This document shows positions 1 to 5,366 of a stretch of DNA of 9,162 bases, one piece after another. A model generated the notes under the pieces. That model saw nothing but the letters and a program-made list of their open reading frames with translations, did not search any database and was not told the origin of the DNA. The first letter of the stretch is position 1. Every line of letters starts with the position of its first letter. The position numbers were made by a program, and so were the translations under genes. Source of the stretch: an uncultured bacterium (GTDB taxonomy: Bacteria; Bacillota; Clostridia; Lachnospirales; Lachnospiraceae); assembly GCA_905214875.1 (NCBI GenBank), contig CAJMNR010000074.1, positions 1 through 9,162 on the forward strand, given 5' to 3'.

Positions 1-261
1 AAATACATGTTTCATATCGCAATACTTGCCTCTTACACTAGTCATCAAATCTCCACACTCTTTCAGCCTTTCGGAACTTGCCTTACTTGCATCTTCATCT
101 TGATCTATACCAATAAATCTGGCACCTTTTTCTAGTTTTTCACAGACATGATACGCATGTCCTGCTCCTCCTAATGTACCATCAACATAAATTCCATCTT
201 TTTTTACATTTAAGTTATCAATTGTTTCTTCTAACAACACTGAATAGTGTTTAAAATTCAT
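1..261 (-). CDS. rsmH: 16S rRNA m4C1402 methyltransferase RsmH (MraW), N-terminal part, cut by window edge
   Basis: RsmH transfers a methyl group from S-adenosylmethionine to N4 of cytidine 1402 in 16S rRNA. The first 87 codons are visible and the rest lies beyond base 1. Seen: the protein opens MNFKHYSVLLEETID, the usual RsmH start. It continues with the SAM-binding glycine loop VDGTLGGAGH (about residues 24-33) and the acidic motif GIDQDEDA that normally contacts the ribose of SAM. The ATG at 261 has a strong AGGAGGA ribosome binding site at about 268-274 that overlaps the TAG stop of mraZ. Only 11 nt separate the two genes, so they are almost certainly cotranscribed and probably translationally coupled. 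mraZ-rsmH is the conserved start of the dcw cell-division cluster. The family is unambiguous, but the intactness of the full gene cannot be judged here. Confidence 0.95.
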   Translation of the reverse strand, partial: MNFKHYSVLLEETIDNLNVKKDGIYVDGTLGGAGHAYHVCEKLEKGARFIGIDQDEDASKASSERLKECGDLMTSVRGKYCDMKHVF

Positions 262-272
262 TAAAATTCCTC

Positions 273-701
273 CTAAAAACTTAAGCCAAAGTCTGCCATG
301 TGTTCTGCTACGTCATCCATATTGTCATATGAGTTGTTGGCTTCCCAACGTTCTTTACTCCATATCTCTACCTTATTAAGAACACCTACAAAAACAATAT
401 CTTTGTCAAGTCCTGCATGCTCACGTAACTTGGATGGAATTAAGATTCTTCCTTGTTTGTCCATTTCGCATGTTGCAGCACCTGCCAAGAAGTAACGTTG
501 CAATTGTCTTGCCTCTTTGCTTCCAGGAAGTCCTTTTAATTGTGAAATGAAGTCAGCCCATTCATTATTTGGGTACACAAACAAACAACCATCCAAACCT
601 AGAGTAACCACAAATTCTTCACCTAATGCATCTCTAAATTTAGCTGGTACAATGATTCTACCTTTTGCATCGATTGAATGATTGTATTCCCCCATGAACA
701 T
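273..701 (-). CDS. mraZ: Transcriptional regulator MraZ of the dcw cluster
   Basis: MraZ is a DNA-binding protein with two swapped-hairpin AbrB-like (SpoVT/AbrB) repeats, and it regulates its own dcw operon. In the families studied it forms a ring-shaped oligomer that binds short direct repeats upstream of mraZ. At 142 aa it has the normal family length. Both halves carry the signature DxxxR: D11-A-K-G-R15 within SIDAKGRIIVP, and D81-K-Q-G-R85 within EMDKQGRILIP. The ATG at 701 gives the typical MFMGEYNHSID start. A moderate AGGTGA ribosome binding site lies about 11 nt upstream. A second ATG two codons downstream (MGEY) cannot be fully excluded. The TAG stop is embedded in the rsmH ribosome binding site. 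A direct-repeat array at 752-809 is the likely autoregulatory operator, so the gene probably controls itself and rsmH. Confidence 0.96.
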   Translation of the reverse strand: MFMGEYNHSIDAKGRIIVPAKFRDALGEEFVVTLGLDGCLFVYPNNEWADFISQLKGLPGSKEARQLQRYFLAGAATCEMDKQGRILIPSKLREHAGLDKDIVFVGVLNKVEIWSKERWEANNSYDNMDDVAEHMADFGLSF

Positions 702-751
702 AGCTTATTTTTCACCTACTTCTTTTGTGATACTCTCGTAGAACCTAAAGT

Positions 752-809
752 GCATTTCAAACCACTTTCGCATCACTTTAAACCACTTCGCACCACTTTG
801 CTCCACTTA
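752..809 (-). promoter_or_regulatory. Probable MraZ operator: phased AAGTGG direct-repeat array
   Basis: Read on the minus strand towards mraZ, the hexamer AAGTGG or a close variant occurs six times: at 808-803, 798-793, 788-783, 778-773 (AAGTGA), 767-762 and a degenerate AAATGC at 757-752. Successive steps are 10, 10, 10, 11 and 10 bp, which puts every box on the same face of the helix. Known: MraZ binds short direct repeats at about 10-bp spacing, TGGGN-type in E. coli and AAAGTG-type in Mycoplasma. The boxes match the AAAGTG type and lie 51-108 bp upstream of the mraZ start codon. Autoregulatory function is inferred from sequence and position. Confidence 0.8.
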
Positions 810-836
810 TGGATTAATTTTAATACATTTATGGGA

Positions 837-842
837 ATTATA
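837..842 (-). promoter_or_regulatory. Candidate -10 element of the mraZ promoter
   Basis: A perfect TATAAT hexamer on the minus strand (in context CTTGTATAATTCC) lies about 28 bp upstream of the first AAGTGG box and about 136 bp upstream of the mraZ ATG. No convincing TTGACA-like -35 sits 16-18 bp further upstream; the best hexamers there are AT-only. If real, the start site would fall near 830 and the operator array would lie just downstream in the 5' leader, where bound MraZ could block transcription. In such AT-rich DNA a lone TATAAT is weak evidence. Confidence 0.35.
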
Positions 843-903
843 CAAGTATATTGCCATAAAAATTATCTTGACGTTGCGAAAGACAATTTTTTGCTTTTTT
901 CAC

Positions 904-917
904 AATATCTTGATATT
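904..917. repeat. AT-rich perfect palindrome in the mraZ upstream region
   Basis: AATATC-tt-GATATT is an inverted repeat with 6-bp arms and a 2-bp spacer, about 60 bp upstream of the candidate mraZ -10 element. It may be a protein-binding site, but such palindromes also arise by chance in AT-rich intergenic DNA. Confidence 0.3.
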
Positions 918-941
918 TTACGTTTCCATGATCTATTTTTT

Positions 942-957
942 ATACAATATGTTGTAT
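942..957. repeat. AT-rich perfect palindrome in the mraZ upstream region
   Basis: ATACAA-tatg-TTGTAT on the plus strand is an inverted repeat with 6-bp arms and a 4-bp spacer. Its centre lies 39 bp from that of the palindrome at 904-917. The region between the lgt terminator and the mraZ -10 candidate (about 843-1013) holds no ORF with family features. The two palindromes are its only clear structure. A regulator site is possible but unproven. Confidence 0.3.
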
Positions 958-1013
958 TTTTATTAGTTTTTCGTTGTAAATAGGTCTTTAGTCCTATTGC
1001 AAGTTGATGCCGT

Positions 1014-1056
1014 AAAAAAAGAAGCTGCAACACTTTTTATCGTGTAACAACTTCTT
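1014..1056 (-). terminator. Intrinsic terminator downstream of lgt
   Basis: On the minus strand, a 15-nt arm at 1056-1042 (AAGAAGTTGTTACAC) pairs with 1033-1019 (GTGTTGCAGCTTCTT) across an 8-nt loop, with two G-U pairs and one T-T mismatch. Seven T residues (1020-1014) follow, the first two of them also pairing in the stem. It begins 21 nt after the lgt stop codon. It marks the end of the rpe-lgt transcript and insulates the mraZ promoter region. Confidence 0.88.
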
Positions 1057-1076
1057 CATTATTTAAGAAAAGTAAT

Positions 1077-1940
1077 TTACTTTATTGCTTTCTTCCTATT
1101 TTGATATGCGATAATTACAATACCTGCTAGGATTGCAACACCACTTATCACCTGAGAAACAGGAAGGCTTGTCCCCCACAACATTAATTGATCCGTTCTT
1201 AGACCTTCTATCCATAAACGGCCAACGCCATAACCAATCAAGTACAGCGCCGCTATCTCTCCATCCACTCGCTTATGCTTAGAGTAGAGAATCAAAAGTA
1301 TTAACAAACCAAGATTCCACATGGACTCATATAAAAACGTCGGATGGACTTGAATATATTGATGTCCTTCGATCCAAGTAACATGATCTAGCATCTCACT
1401 CGTAATGTCCGACTTGTTAACCTCATTTTTTAATAGCTGCATTGCAAATACATTATCCGTATAACCGCCAAATGCCTCTCGGTTAAAGAAATTCCCCCAT
1501 CTGCCAATAATCTGTCCAGTTAAGAGCCCTAATACCGAGGTATCACAAAGCAGCCAAAAGTTCATCTTTTTAATCCTGCAATATACAAATGCCGTAATAC
1601 ATGCGGTAATGACGCCACCATAAATTGCAATTCCTCCATTTCTAAGATTAAACACTAACAATGGATTATCTTCATATATTGACCAGTTGAAAATCACATA
1701 ATACACTCTTGCACCAATCACCGATAAAACAATCGCAATCACCGCAAAATCAAGATAAGTCTCTGTATTCTGGTTTGTACGTTTTGCCTGCCAGCTTACA
1801 ACTAGAAATCCCACCAACATGGAAATCGCTATTATGATTCCATAATAGGCAATGTCGATTCCAAATATGGAAAACGACTGCCCTAGGTCATGAATTTCTA
1901 TTCCTAGATTCGGAAAACGTATACTAAGTTCAAGGAACAT
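1077..1940 (-). CDS. lgt: Prolipoprotein diacylglyceryl transferase Lgt
   Basis: Lgt is a polytopic membrane enzyme that transfers diacylglycerol from phosphatidylglycerol to the lipobox cysteine of prelipoproteins, the first step of lipoprotein maturation. With the start chosen here the protein is 287 aa, a normal length. Seen: several hydrophobic membrane segments (for example about 33-50, 64-85, 105-121, 208-219, 264-279), RNGGIAIYGG at 100-109, the signature GRWGNFFNREAFGG at 146-159, HPTFLYE at 199-205, and GRLWIEGLRTD at 240-250 with the conserved C-terminal arginines. The His of the E. coli HGG motif is Tyr here (Y107), a substitution I believe is common in Firmicutes. The start is the ATG at 1940, with GGGGAGGG six bases upstream. 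An in-frame TTG at 1958 lies upstream of that site and is not used. The gene begins 31 nt after ychF and is the last of its transcript. Confidence 0.96.
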   Translation of the reverse strand: MFLELSIRFPNLGIEIHDLGQSFSIFGIDIAYYGIIIAISMLVGFLVVSWQAKRTNQNTETYLDFAVIAIVLSVIGARVYYVIFNWSIYEDNPLLVFNLRNGGIAIYGGVITACITAFVYCRIKKMNFWLLCDTSVLGLLTGQIIGRWGNFFNREAFGGYTDNVFAMQLLKNEVNKSDITSEMLDHVTWIEGHQYIQVHPTFLYESMWNLGLLILLILYSKHKRVDGEIAALYLIGYGVGRLWIEGLRTDQLMLWGTSLPVSQVISGVAILAGIVIIAYQNRKKAIK

Positions 1941-1971
1941 AAGACCCTCCCCTATCAACTATACTGTTGTT

Positions 1972-3069
1972 TTATACGTTAAAACGCCATGTTACGATAT
2001 CGCCATCTTGCATTACGTAATCTTTACCTTCAAGTCGAACTAGACCTTTTTCTTTTGCTGCAGTTAAGCTTCCACATTCGACTAATGCCTCATAGCTTAC
2101 AACTTCAGCACGGATAAATCCACGTTCAAAGTCTGTATGGATCTTACCAGCGGCTTGAGGAGCTTTTGTTCCTTTTTGAATTGTCCAAGCTCTTGTTTCT
2201 TGAACACCAGCTGTTAAGTAGCTGATTAATCCAAGTAAGCTATAACTTGCGCGGATTAATTTATCTAAGCCTGATTCTTCGATTCCAAGATCTTCTAAGA
2301 ATTCTTTCTTTTCATCATCGTCTAATTCAGAGATTTCTTGTTCGATTTGCGCACATACGACAAATACTTCACTACCTTCTTTTGTAGCATGTTCTCTTAC
2401 TTGTTGTACCCATTCATTGCTTGCGCCATCATCTGCTAAGTCACCATCTTCAACGTTTGCTGCGTAGATAACTGGTTTTGCAGTTAATAAGTTAAGCTCA
2501 GACATGAATTTTTCTTCATCTTCATCTTGAAGTTCGAAGCTTTTTGCAAGTCTTCCTTCTTCAAGGTATGCTTTTAATCTTTGTAAGAATTCTAATTCTT
2601 TTCCAGCAGTCTTGTCATTTCTTGCAAGTTTACCCACTCTGGAAATTCTTCTTTCTAATACATCAACGTCAGCGAATACTAATTCTAATTCGATTGTTTC
2701 AATATCTCTAAGTGGATCAACAGAACCATCAACGTGGATGATATTTGTATCATCAAAACAACGTACTACATGAACAATTGCATCTGTTTCACGGATATTG
2801 CTAAGGAATTGGTTACCAAGACCTTCACCTTTGGATGCACCTTTTACTAAACCAGCGATATCAACGAATTCGATTACTGCTGGTACTGTTTTTTGTGTTT
2901 GGTAGATTTCAGATAATACATCAAGACGTTTATCTGGAACTGCTACTACACCAACGTTTGGATCAATTGTACAGAATGGATAATTTGCAGATTCTGCTCC
3001 TGCTTTTGTTAAAGAGTTAAATAAAGTACTTTTACCTACGTTAGGTAAGCCTACTATTCCTAATTTCAT
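1972..3069 (-). CDS. ychF: Redox-responsive ribosome-associated ATPase YchF (Obg/OLA1 family)
   Basis: YchF is a universally conserved P-loop NTPase of the Obg family that prefers ATP to GTP. It associates with ribosomes and is linked to translation control and oxidative stress. At 365 aa it has the normal length. Seen: Walker A/G1 GLPNVGKST at 7-15, the family-specific NYPFCTIDPNVG at 29-40, G3 DIAG at 70-73, a charged helical region at about 128-200 that fits the coiled-coil arm, NVED at 205-208 replacing the GTPase NKxD motif (which explains the ATP preference), and a C-terminal TGS-like domain from about 281 to 364. The ATG at 3069 has AAAGGAAG about 7 nt upstream. It follows thiN by 49 nt with no terminator between, so readthrough from the rpe operon is likely. 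It probably shares a transcript with lgt. Confidence 0.96.
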   Translation of the reverse strand: MKLGIVGLPNVGKSTLFNSLTKAGAESANYPFCTIDPNVGVVAVPDKRLDVLSEIYQTQKTVPAVIEFVDIAGLVKGASKGEGLGNQFLSNIRETDAIVHVVRCFDDTNIIHVDGSVDPLRDIETIELELVFADVDVLERRISRVGKLARNDKTAGKELEFLQRLKAYLEEGRLAKSFELQDEDEEKFMSELNLLTAKPVIYAANVEDGDLADDGASNEWVQQVREHATKEGSEVFVVCAQIEQEISELDDDEKKEFLEDLGIEESGLDKLIRASYSLLGLISYLTAGVQETRAWTIQKGTKAPQAAGKIHTDFERGFIRAEVVSYEALVECGSLTAAKEKGLVRLEGKDYVMQDGDIVTWRFNV

Positions 3070-3118
3070 ATGTGACTTCCTTTCTCTATGCCAATCTTTT
3101 GCATGTATGTTTCATTTT

Positions 3119-3790
3119 TTAATCACGAGATTCTATAACGATTAACGTTCCATCACGAAATGATACATGCGCTTCTTCTTGAATTATTTCATTACTGACA
3201 CCAAGGCTATTGCCTATGGTCAGCGTATAATCATTTAACGGATATTGAAATCCCTCCAGTGTAACTCCAGAAACTTCACTAGTTAACGGAATCAATGATA
3301 CATACTTGCCAAATAAATCACTTCTTTTGATTGAAAAATCTGTATTTCTCAAATAAACACGATTATTCTTATCAAGTATACACGCTTTTACTGATTTCTT
3401 CAACGGTTTCATGAGCAAATTTATATTTGCCAATAAATGATCTAATCTACGGCCGGTTGCACCCAAGATTGTAATCTCCGTAGCACCTTCACTAAGTGCG
3501 ACATCAATCGCTTCTTCCGTATCCGTCATATCCTTTTGCGGATTCAGTTTCACAATTCTAGGTCTCTTCTTTTCATTACCAGCTGATTTATAGGAGTCAA
3601 GCACCTCTGCCTTTACTGAATCAAAGTCTCCAAGGATTAAGTCAACCGAACAGCCAATCTGATCTGCATATACAAGACCTCGGTCTACCGCGACAACAAA
3701 ATCAAAAGATTGATTTTTAATATATTCTTTGGAAAACGCCTCGTCAAAGGCACCTCCGCAAATTAATAAGCAATGCTTTCTTTCATTCAT
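3119..3790 (-). CDS. thiN: Thiamine pyrophosphokinase
   Basis: This cytosolic enzyme converts thiamine and ATP to thiamine pyrophosphate and AMP, so the cell can use scavenged thiamine directly. At 223 aa it has the usual bacterial ThiN (YloS-type) length. Seen: an N-terminal LLICGGAFD strand-loop, AVDRG at 34-38, the Mg/ATP motif GDFDS at 54-58, KDMTDTE at 86-92, and GATGRRLDH at 110-118. The last corresponds to the family's TGGRxDH, with one glycine replaced by Arg. A beta-rich C-terminal domain (about 140-223) fits the thiamine-binding half. The ATG at 3790 has AAGGAGAT, which overlaps the TAA stop of the PilZ gene, so translation is probably coupled. rpe-thiN adjacency is conserved in Firmicutes. 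No TPP riboswitch is seen upstream. Confidence 0.94.
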   Translation of the reverse strand: MNERKHCLLICGGAFDEAFSKEYIKNQSFDFVVAVDRGLVYADQIGCSVDLILGDFDSVKAEVLDSYKSAGNEKKRPRIVKLNPQKDMTDTEEAIDVALSEGATEITILGATGRRLDHLLANINLLMKPLKKSVKACILDKNNRVYLRNTDFSIKRSDLFGKYVSLIPLTSEVSGVTLEGFQYPLNDYTLTIGNSLGVSNEIIQEEAHVSFRDGTLIVIESRD

Positions 3791-3802
3791 AACAGTATCT
3801 CC

Positions 3803-4492
3803 TTACTGTCTTGTCTTTTTCAACTGTAAACGCTGCACCGCAAATATATATTTCGTAATAATACTACTTACTTCCGTAAACTTGATTCCATACACATTAC
3901 GGTAGATTCCTTTATGTTCCGTAGTAGCACGAACAACTTTACCGATACAGCGAATCTTTCCTAAACTTGTCATAAGTTCAAAACTTACACTGTCGGACTC
4001 TTCAAGCATTTCATTTGTATAGATGCAAGCACCATTTTCTGAAATATCTTTGATAATACATGGACAGTCTTTTTTAAGTTTTTCACCCTCAGCTTCATGC
4101 ATGTTCTCTTTAAAATCATGGAGAACGCTTTGATGTCCGTCCGCCGCCCAAGAAAATACACTTTCTTCACCGATATATACTCTATAAGCATCTCTTCGAT
4201 TGTAGGATTCCCCTTCATTTGGTCCATAGAAAGAGTGCACATATGTGCCATCAAGTTCTTCTAGCACACCACTCATATTTTTAAAGCGGAAAAGGCGATT
4301 ATTATCCTTATATATAAATTCGATTTGATCTGTATCTTTGAATACGAATCTTCTTCCGTTTCCTTCAATTAAAGTTACGGAAATATGATCCTCTTGTGCA
4401 TCTTCAATCTTACTCACTAATCGTAATTTATAATCTTCACGAATTACAGTAATCTCAATAGACTTACCTAGCTTCAGTTCTTTTAGTTTCAT
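3803..4492 (-). CDS. PilZ-domain c-di-GMP receptor with YcgR-like N-terminal domain
   Basis: Predicted cytosolic c-di-GMP effector of 229 aa. Seen: an N-terminal beta-rich domain (about 1-85) resembling the YcgR/PilZN fold, then a PilZ domain with both ligand motifs intact: R100-D-A-Y-R104 (RxxxR) and D149-I-S-E-N-G154 (D/NxSxxG). The 44 residues between the motifs (105-148) look unusually long compared with roughly 20-27 in typical PilZ proteins, and the extra part is charged and helix-like. The ATG at 4492 has AAGGAGG nine bases upstream. An ATG at 4522 lies upstream of that site and is rejected. The gene overlaps the end of rpe by 29 nt in another frame and is followed 12 nt later by thiN, so it is embedded in a metabolic operon. 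Relatives such as YcgR and Bacillus MotI/DgrA act on flagellar motors, but no flagellar gene is visible here. The partner is unknown. Confidence 0.85.
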   Translation of the reverse strand: MKLKELKLGKSIEITVIREDYKLRLVSKIEDAQEDHISVTLIEGNGRRFVFKDTDQIEFIYKDNNRLFRFKNMSGVLEELDGTYVHSFYGPNEGESYNRRDAYRVYIGEESVFSWAADGHQSVLHDFKENMHEAEGEKLKKDCPCIIKDISENGACIYTNEMLEESDSVSFELMTSLGKIRCIGKVVRATTEHKGIYRNVYGIKFTEVSSIITKYIFAVQRLQLKKTRQ

Positions 4493-5141
4493 TCGCAAAT
4501 ACCTCCTTAAATGCCGCAACATTTTTTTCTACTTCTCCTGAAAATATTGCAGATCCAGCAACGATAACATTTGCTCCTACTTCTAAAACTTTAGTAACAT
4601 TAGTTGGATTGATTCCACCATCCACTTGGATATCAACGTTTAAGTTACGATCATCAATCATTTTTTTCACTTGTTCAATCTTACGAACCATTTCTGGGAT
4701 AAACTTTTGACCGCCAAAACCAGGGTTAACGCTCATCACCAATACCATATCAAGATCATTAAGTACATACTCGATTACATCAAGTGGTGTGGATGGATTA
4801 AGGGCAACACCAACTTTCACTCCGCATTCTTTTACTTTCATAATTGTACGATGTAAATGTCTACAGCTTTCTGCATGTACTGTGATTAAATCGGCTCCTG
4901 CCGCAACAAAATCATCAATATATCGAATTGGTTCATCAATCATTAAATGCACATCGAAAACTAATTTGCTTTCTTTTCTGATAGCTTTAATAATTGGCAT
5001 TCCAAATGAGATACTTGGAACGAATACACCATCCATAACATCAATATGGAGATATTCAGCCCCCGCGTTCTCTACTTTTGCAATGTCTTCACCTAATCTA
5101 CTAAAATCGGCTGACAAAATTGATGGTGCTAACTTAATCAT
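4464..5141 (-). CDS. rpe: Ribulose-phosphate 3-epimerase
   Basis: Rpe interconverts D-ribulose 5-phosphate and D-xylulose 5-phosphate in the pentose phosphate pathway. It is a metal-dependent TIM barrel. At 225 aa it is close to the family norm. Seen: APSILSADFSRL at 5-16, the metal ligands H32 and D34 in HIDVMDG, H65 in DVHLM, D174 in VDGGI, and the phosphate-binding signature MSVNPGFGGQKF at 136-147. The metal-site Asp pair acts as catalytic acid and base in the family. The ATG at 5141 has AGGAGGA about 9 nt upstream and gives the canonical MIKLAPSILS start. An in-frame ATG at 5171 precedes the ribosome binding site and is not used. The last 29 nt overlap the PilZ gene. It is the first gene after the rsgA terminator and has a long structured leader. 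Confidence 0.97.
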   Translation of the reverse strand: MIKLAPSILSADFSRLGEDIAKVENAGAEYLHIDVMDGVFVPSISFGMPIIKAIRKESKLVFDVHLMIDEPIRYIDDFVAAGADLITVHAESCRHLHRTIMKVKECGVKVGVALNPSTPLDVIEYVLNDLDMVLVMSVNPGFGGQKFIPEMVRKIEQVKKMIDDRNLNVDIQVDGGINPTNVTKVLEVGANVIVAGSAIFSGEVEKNVAAFKEVFANETKRTEAR

Positions 5142-5159
5142 AACTGTTCTTCCTCCTGT

Positions 5160-5310
5160 TGTGTGGCTCATGCCATATATATAAAGTGGTTGCCCACCTT
5201 TTTTCCATAATCAGTGTATCAACGAGAAGAAACACGCTCTGTGAGTTTCTCTCGTTATCGCGGCAATCACCAAGGTCATGCAAGCAGGACTTTGGCTCAT
5301 TGCCCGGGTA
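5160..5310 (-). other. Structured, unassigned leader or small RNA between the rsgA terminator and rpe
   Basis: This stretch of the 225-nt rsgA-rpe gap carries a series of potential hairpins on the minus strand. A: GGCAAT 5304-5299 with ATTGCC 5267-5262, continued inside by CCAA/TTGG and GTC/GAC around a 10-nt loop. B: AACGAGA 5256-5250 plus GAAAC 5249-5245 pairing with GTTTC 5233-5229 plus TCTCGTT 5227-5221, with one bulged T. C: AAGGTGG 5200-5194 with CCACTTT 5189-5183, capped by a GCAA tetraloop. D: TGGC 5175-5172 with GCCA 5167-5164, just before the rpe ribosome binding site. No tRNA, T-box, TPP or c-di-GMP riboswitch consensus was recognised, and no promoter is convincing. It could be the rpe leader or an independent RNA; the folding was done by eye. 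Confidence 0.4.
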
Positions 5311-5353
5311 AAAAAATGCCGCAAAAGTTAACCTTTGTTAAACTTCCGCGGCA
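5311..5353 (-). terminator. Strong intrinsic terminator downstream of rsgA
   Basis: On the minus strand, TGCCGC (5353-5348), GG, AAGTT and AAC (5339-5337) pair with GTT (5332-5330), AACTT, TT and GCGGCA (5322-5317). This gives about 16 bp including two G-U wobbles and one bulged T, with a 4-nt loop (AAAG) and six T residues at 5316-5311. It starts 13 nt after the rsgA stop. It should end the stp-prkC-rsgA transcript and so implies a separate promoter for rpe, or only partial readthrough. Confidence 0.92.
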
Positions 5354-5366
5354 CAAAACAAAGCAT

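Noticed and set aside
752..809. Short repeats as a CRISPR-like array
   Set aside because: The repeat unit is 6 bp with 4-bp gaps, far too short for CRISPR repeats and spacers, and the position fits an MraZ operator.
678..983. Plus-strand 101-codon ORF in the mraZ upstream region
   Set aside because: Low-complexity, Phe/Leu-rich translation of AT-rich DNA that overlaps mraZ and its operator, with no ribosome binding site or family motif.
979..998. Inverted repeat AATAGG...CCTATT downstream of the lgt terminator
   Set aside because: Only a 6-bp stem with an 8-nt loop and no T-tract; too weak to call as a site.
1941..1958. Longer lgt start (TTG at 1958) adding MIGEGL
   Set aside because: The GGGGAGGG ribosome binding site lies inside this extension and is correctly spaced for the ATG at 1940, which also gives the normal Lgt N-terminus.
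4493..4522. PilZ gene start at the ATG at 4522
   Set aside because: AAGGAGG lies within this extension, nine bases before the ATG at 4492; the extra residues are just the rpe sequence read out of frame.
5142..5171. rpe start at the ATG at 5171
   Set aside because: The AGGAGGA site lies downstream of it and serves the ATG at 5141, which gives the canonical MIKLAPSILS.
5184..5190. AAAGTGG on the plus strand as an MraZ box near rpe
   Set aside because: It is a single copy with no 10-bp-spaced partner and points away from rpe; MraZ operators need several phased repeats.
5183..5204. Plus-strand intrinsic terminator (AAAGTGG-ttgc-CCACCTT followed by T residues)
   Set aside because: The stem is short and there is no plus-strand gene or promoter upstream for it to terminate. 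The same bases form the GNRA-type hairpin on the coding strand.
5142..5310. TPP riboswitch, T-box or c-di-GMP riboswitch ahead of the rpe-PilZ-thiN operon
   Set aside because: None of the conserved motifs of these classes is present; GGTGGGCAACC only superficially resembles the T-box sequence and no antiterminator/terminator pair follows it.
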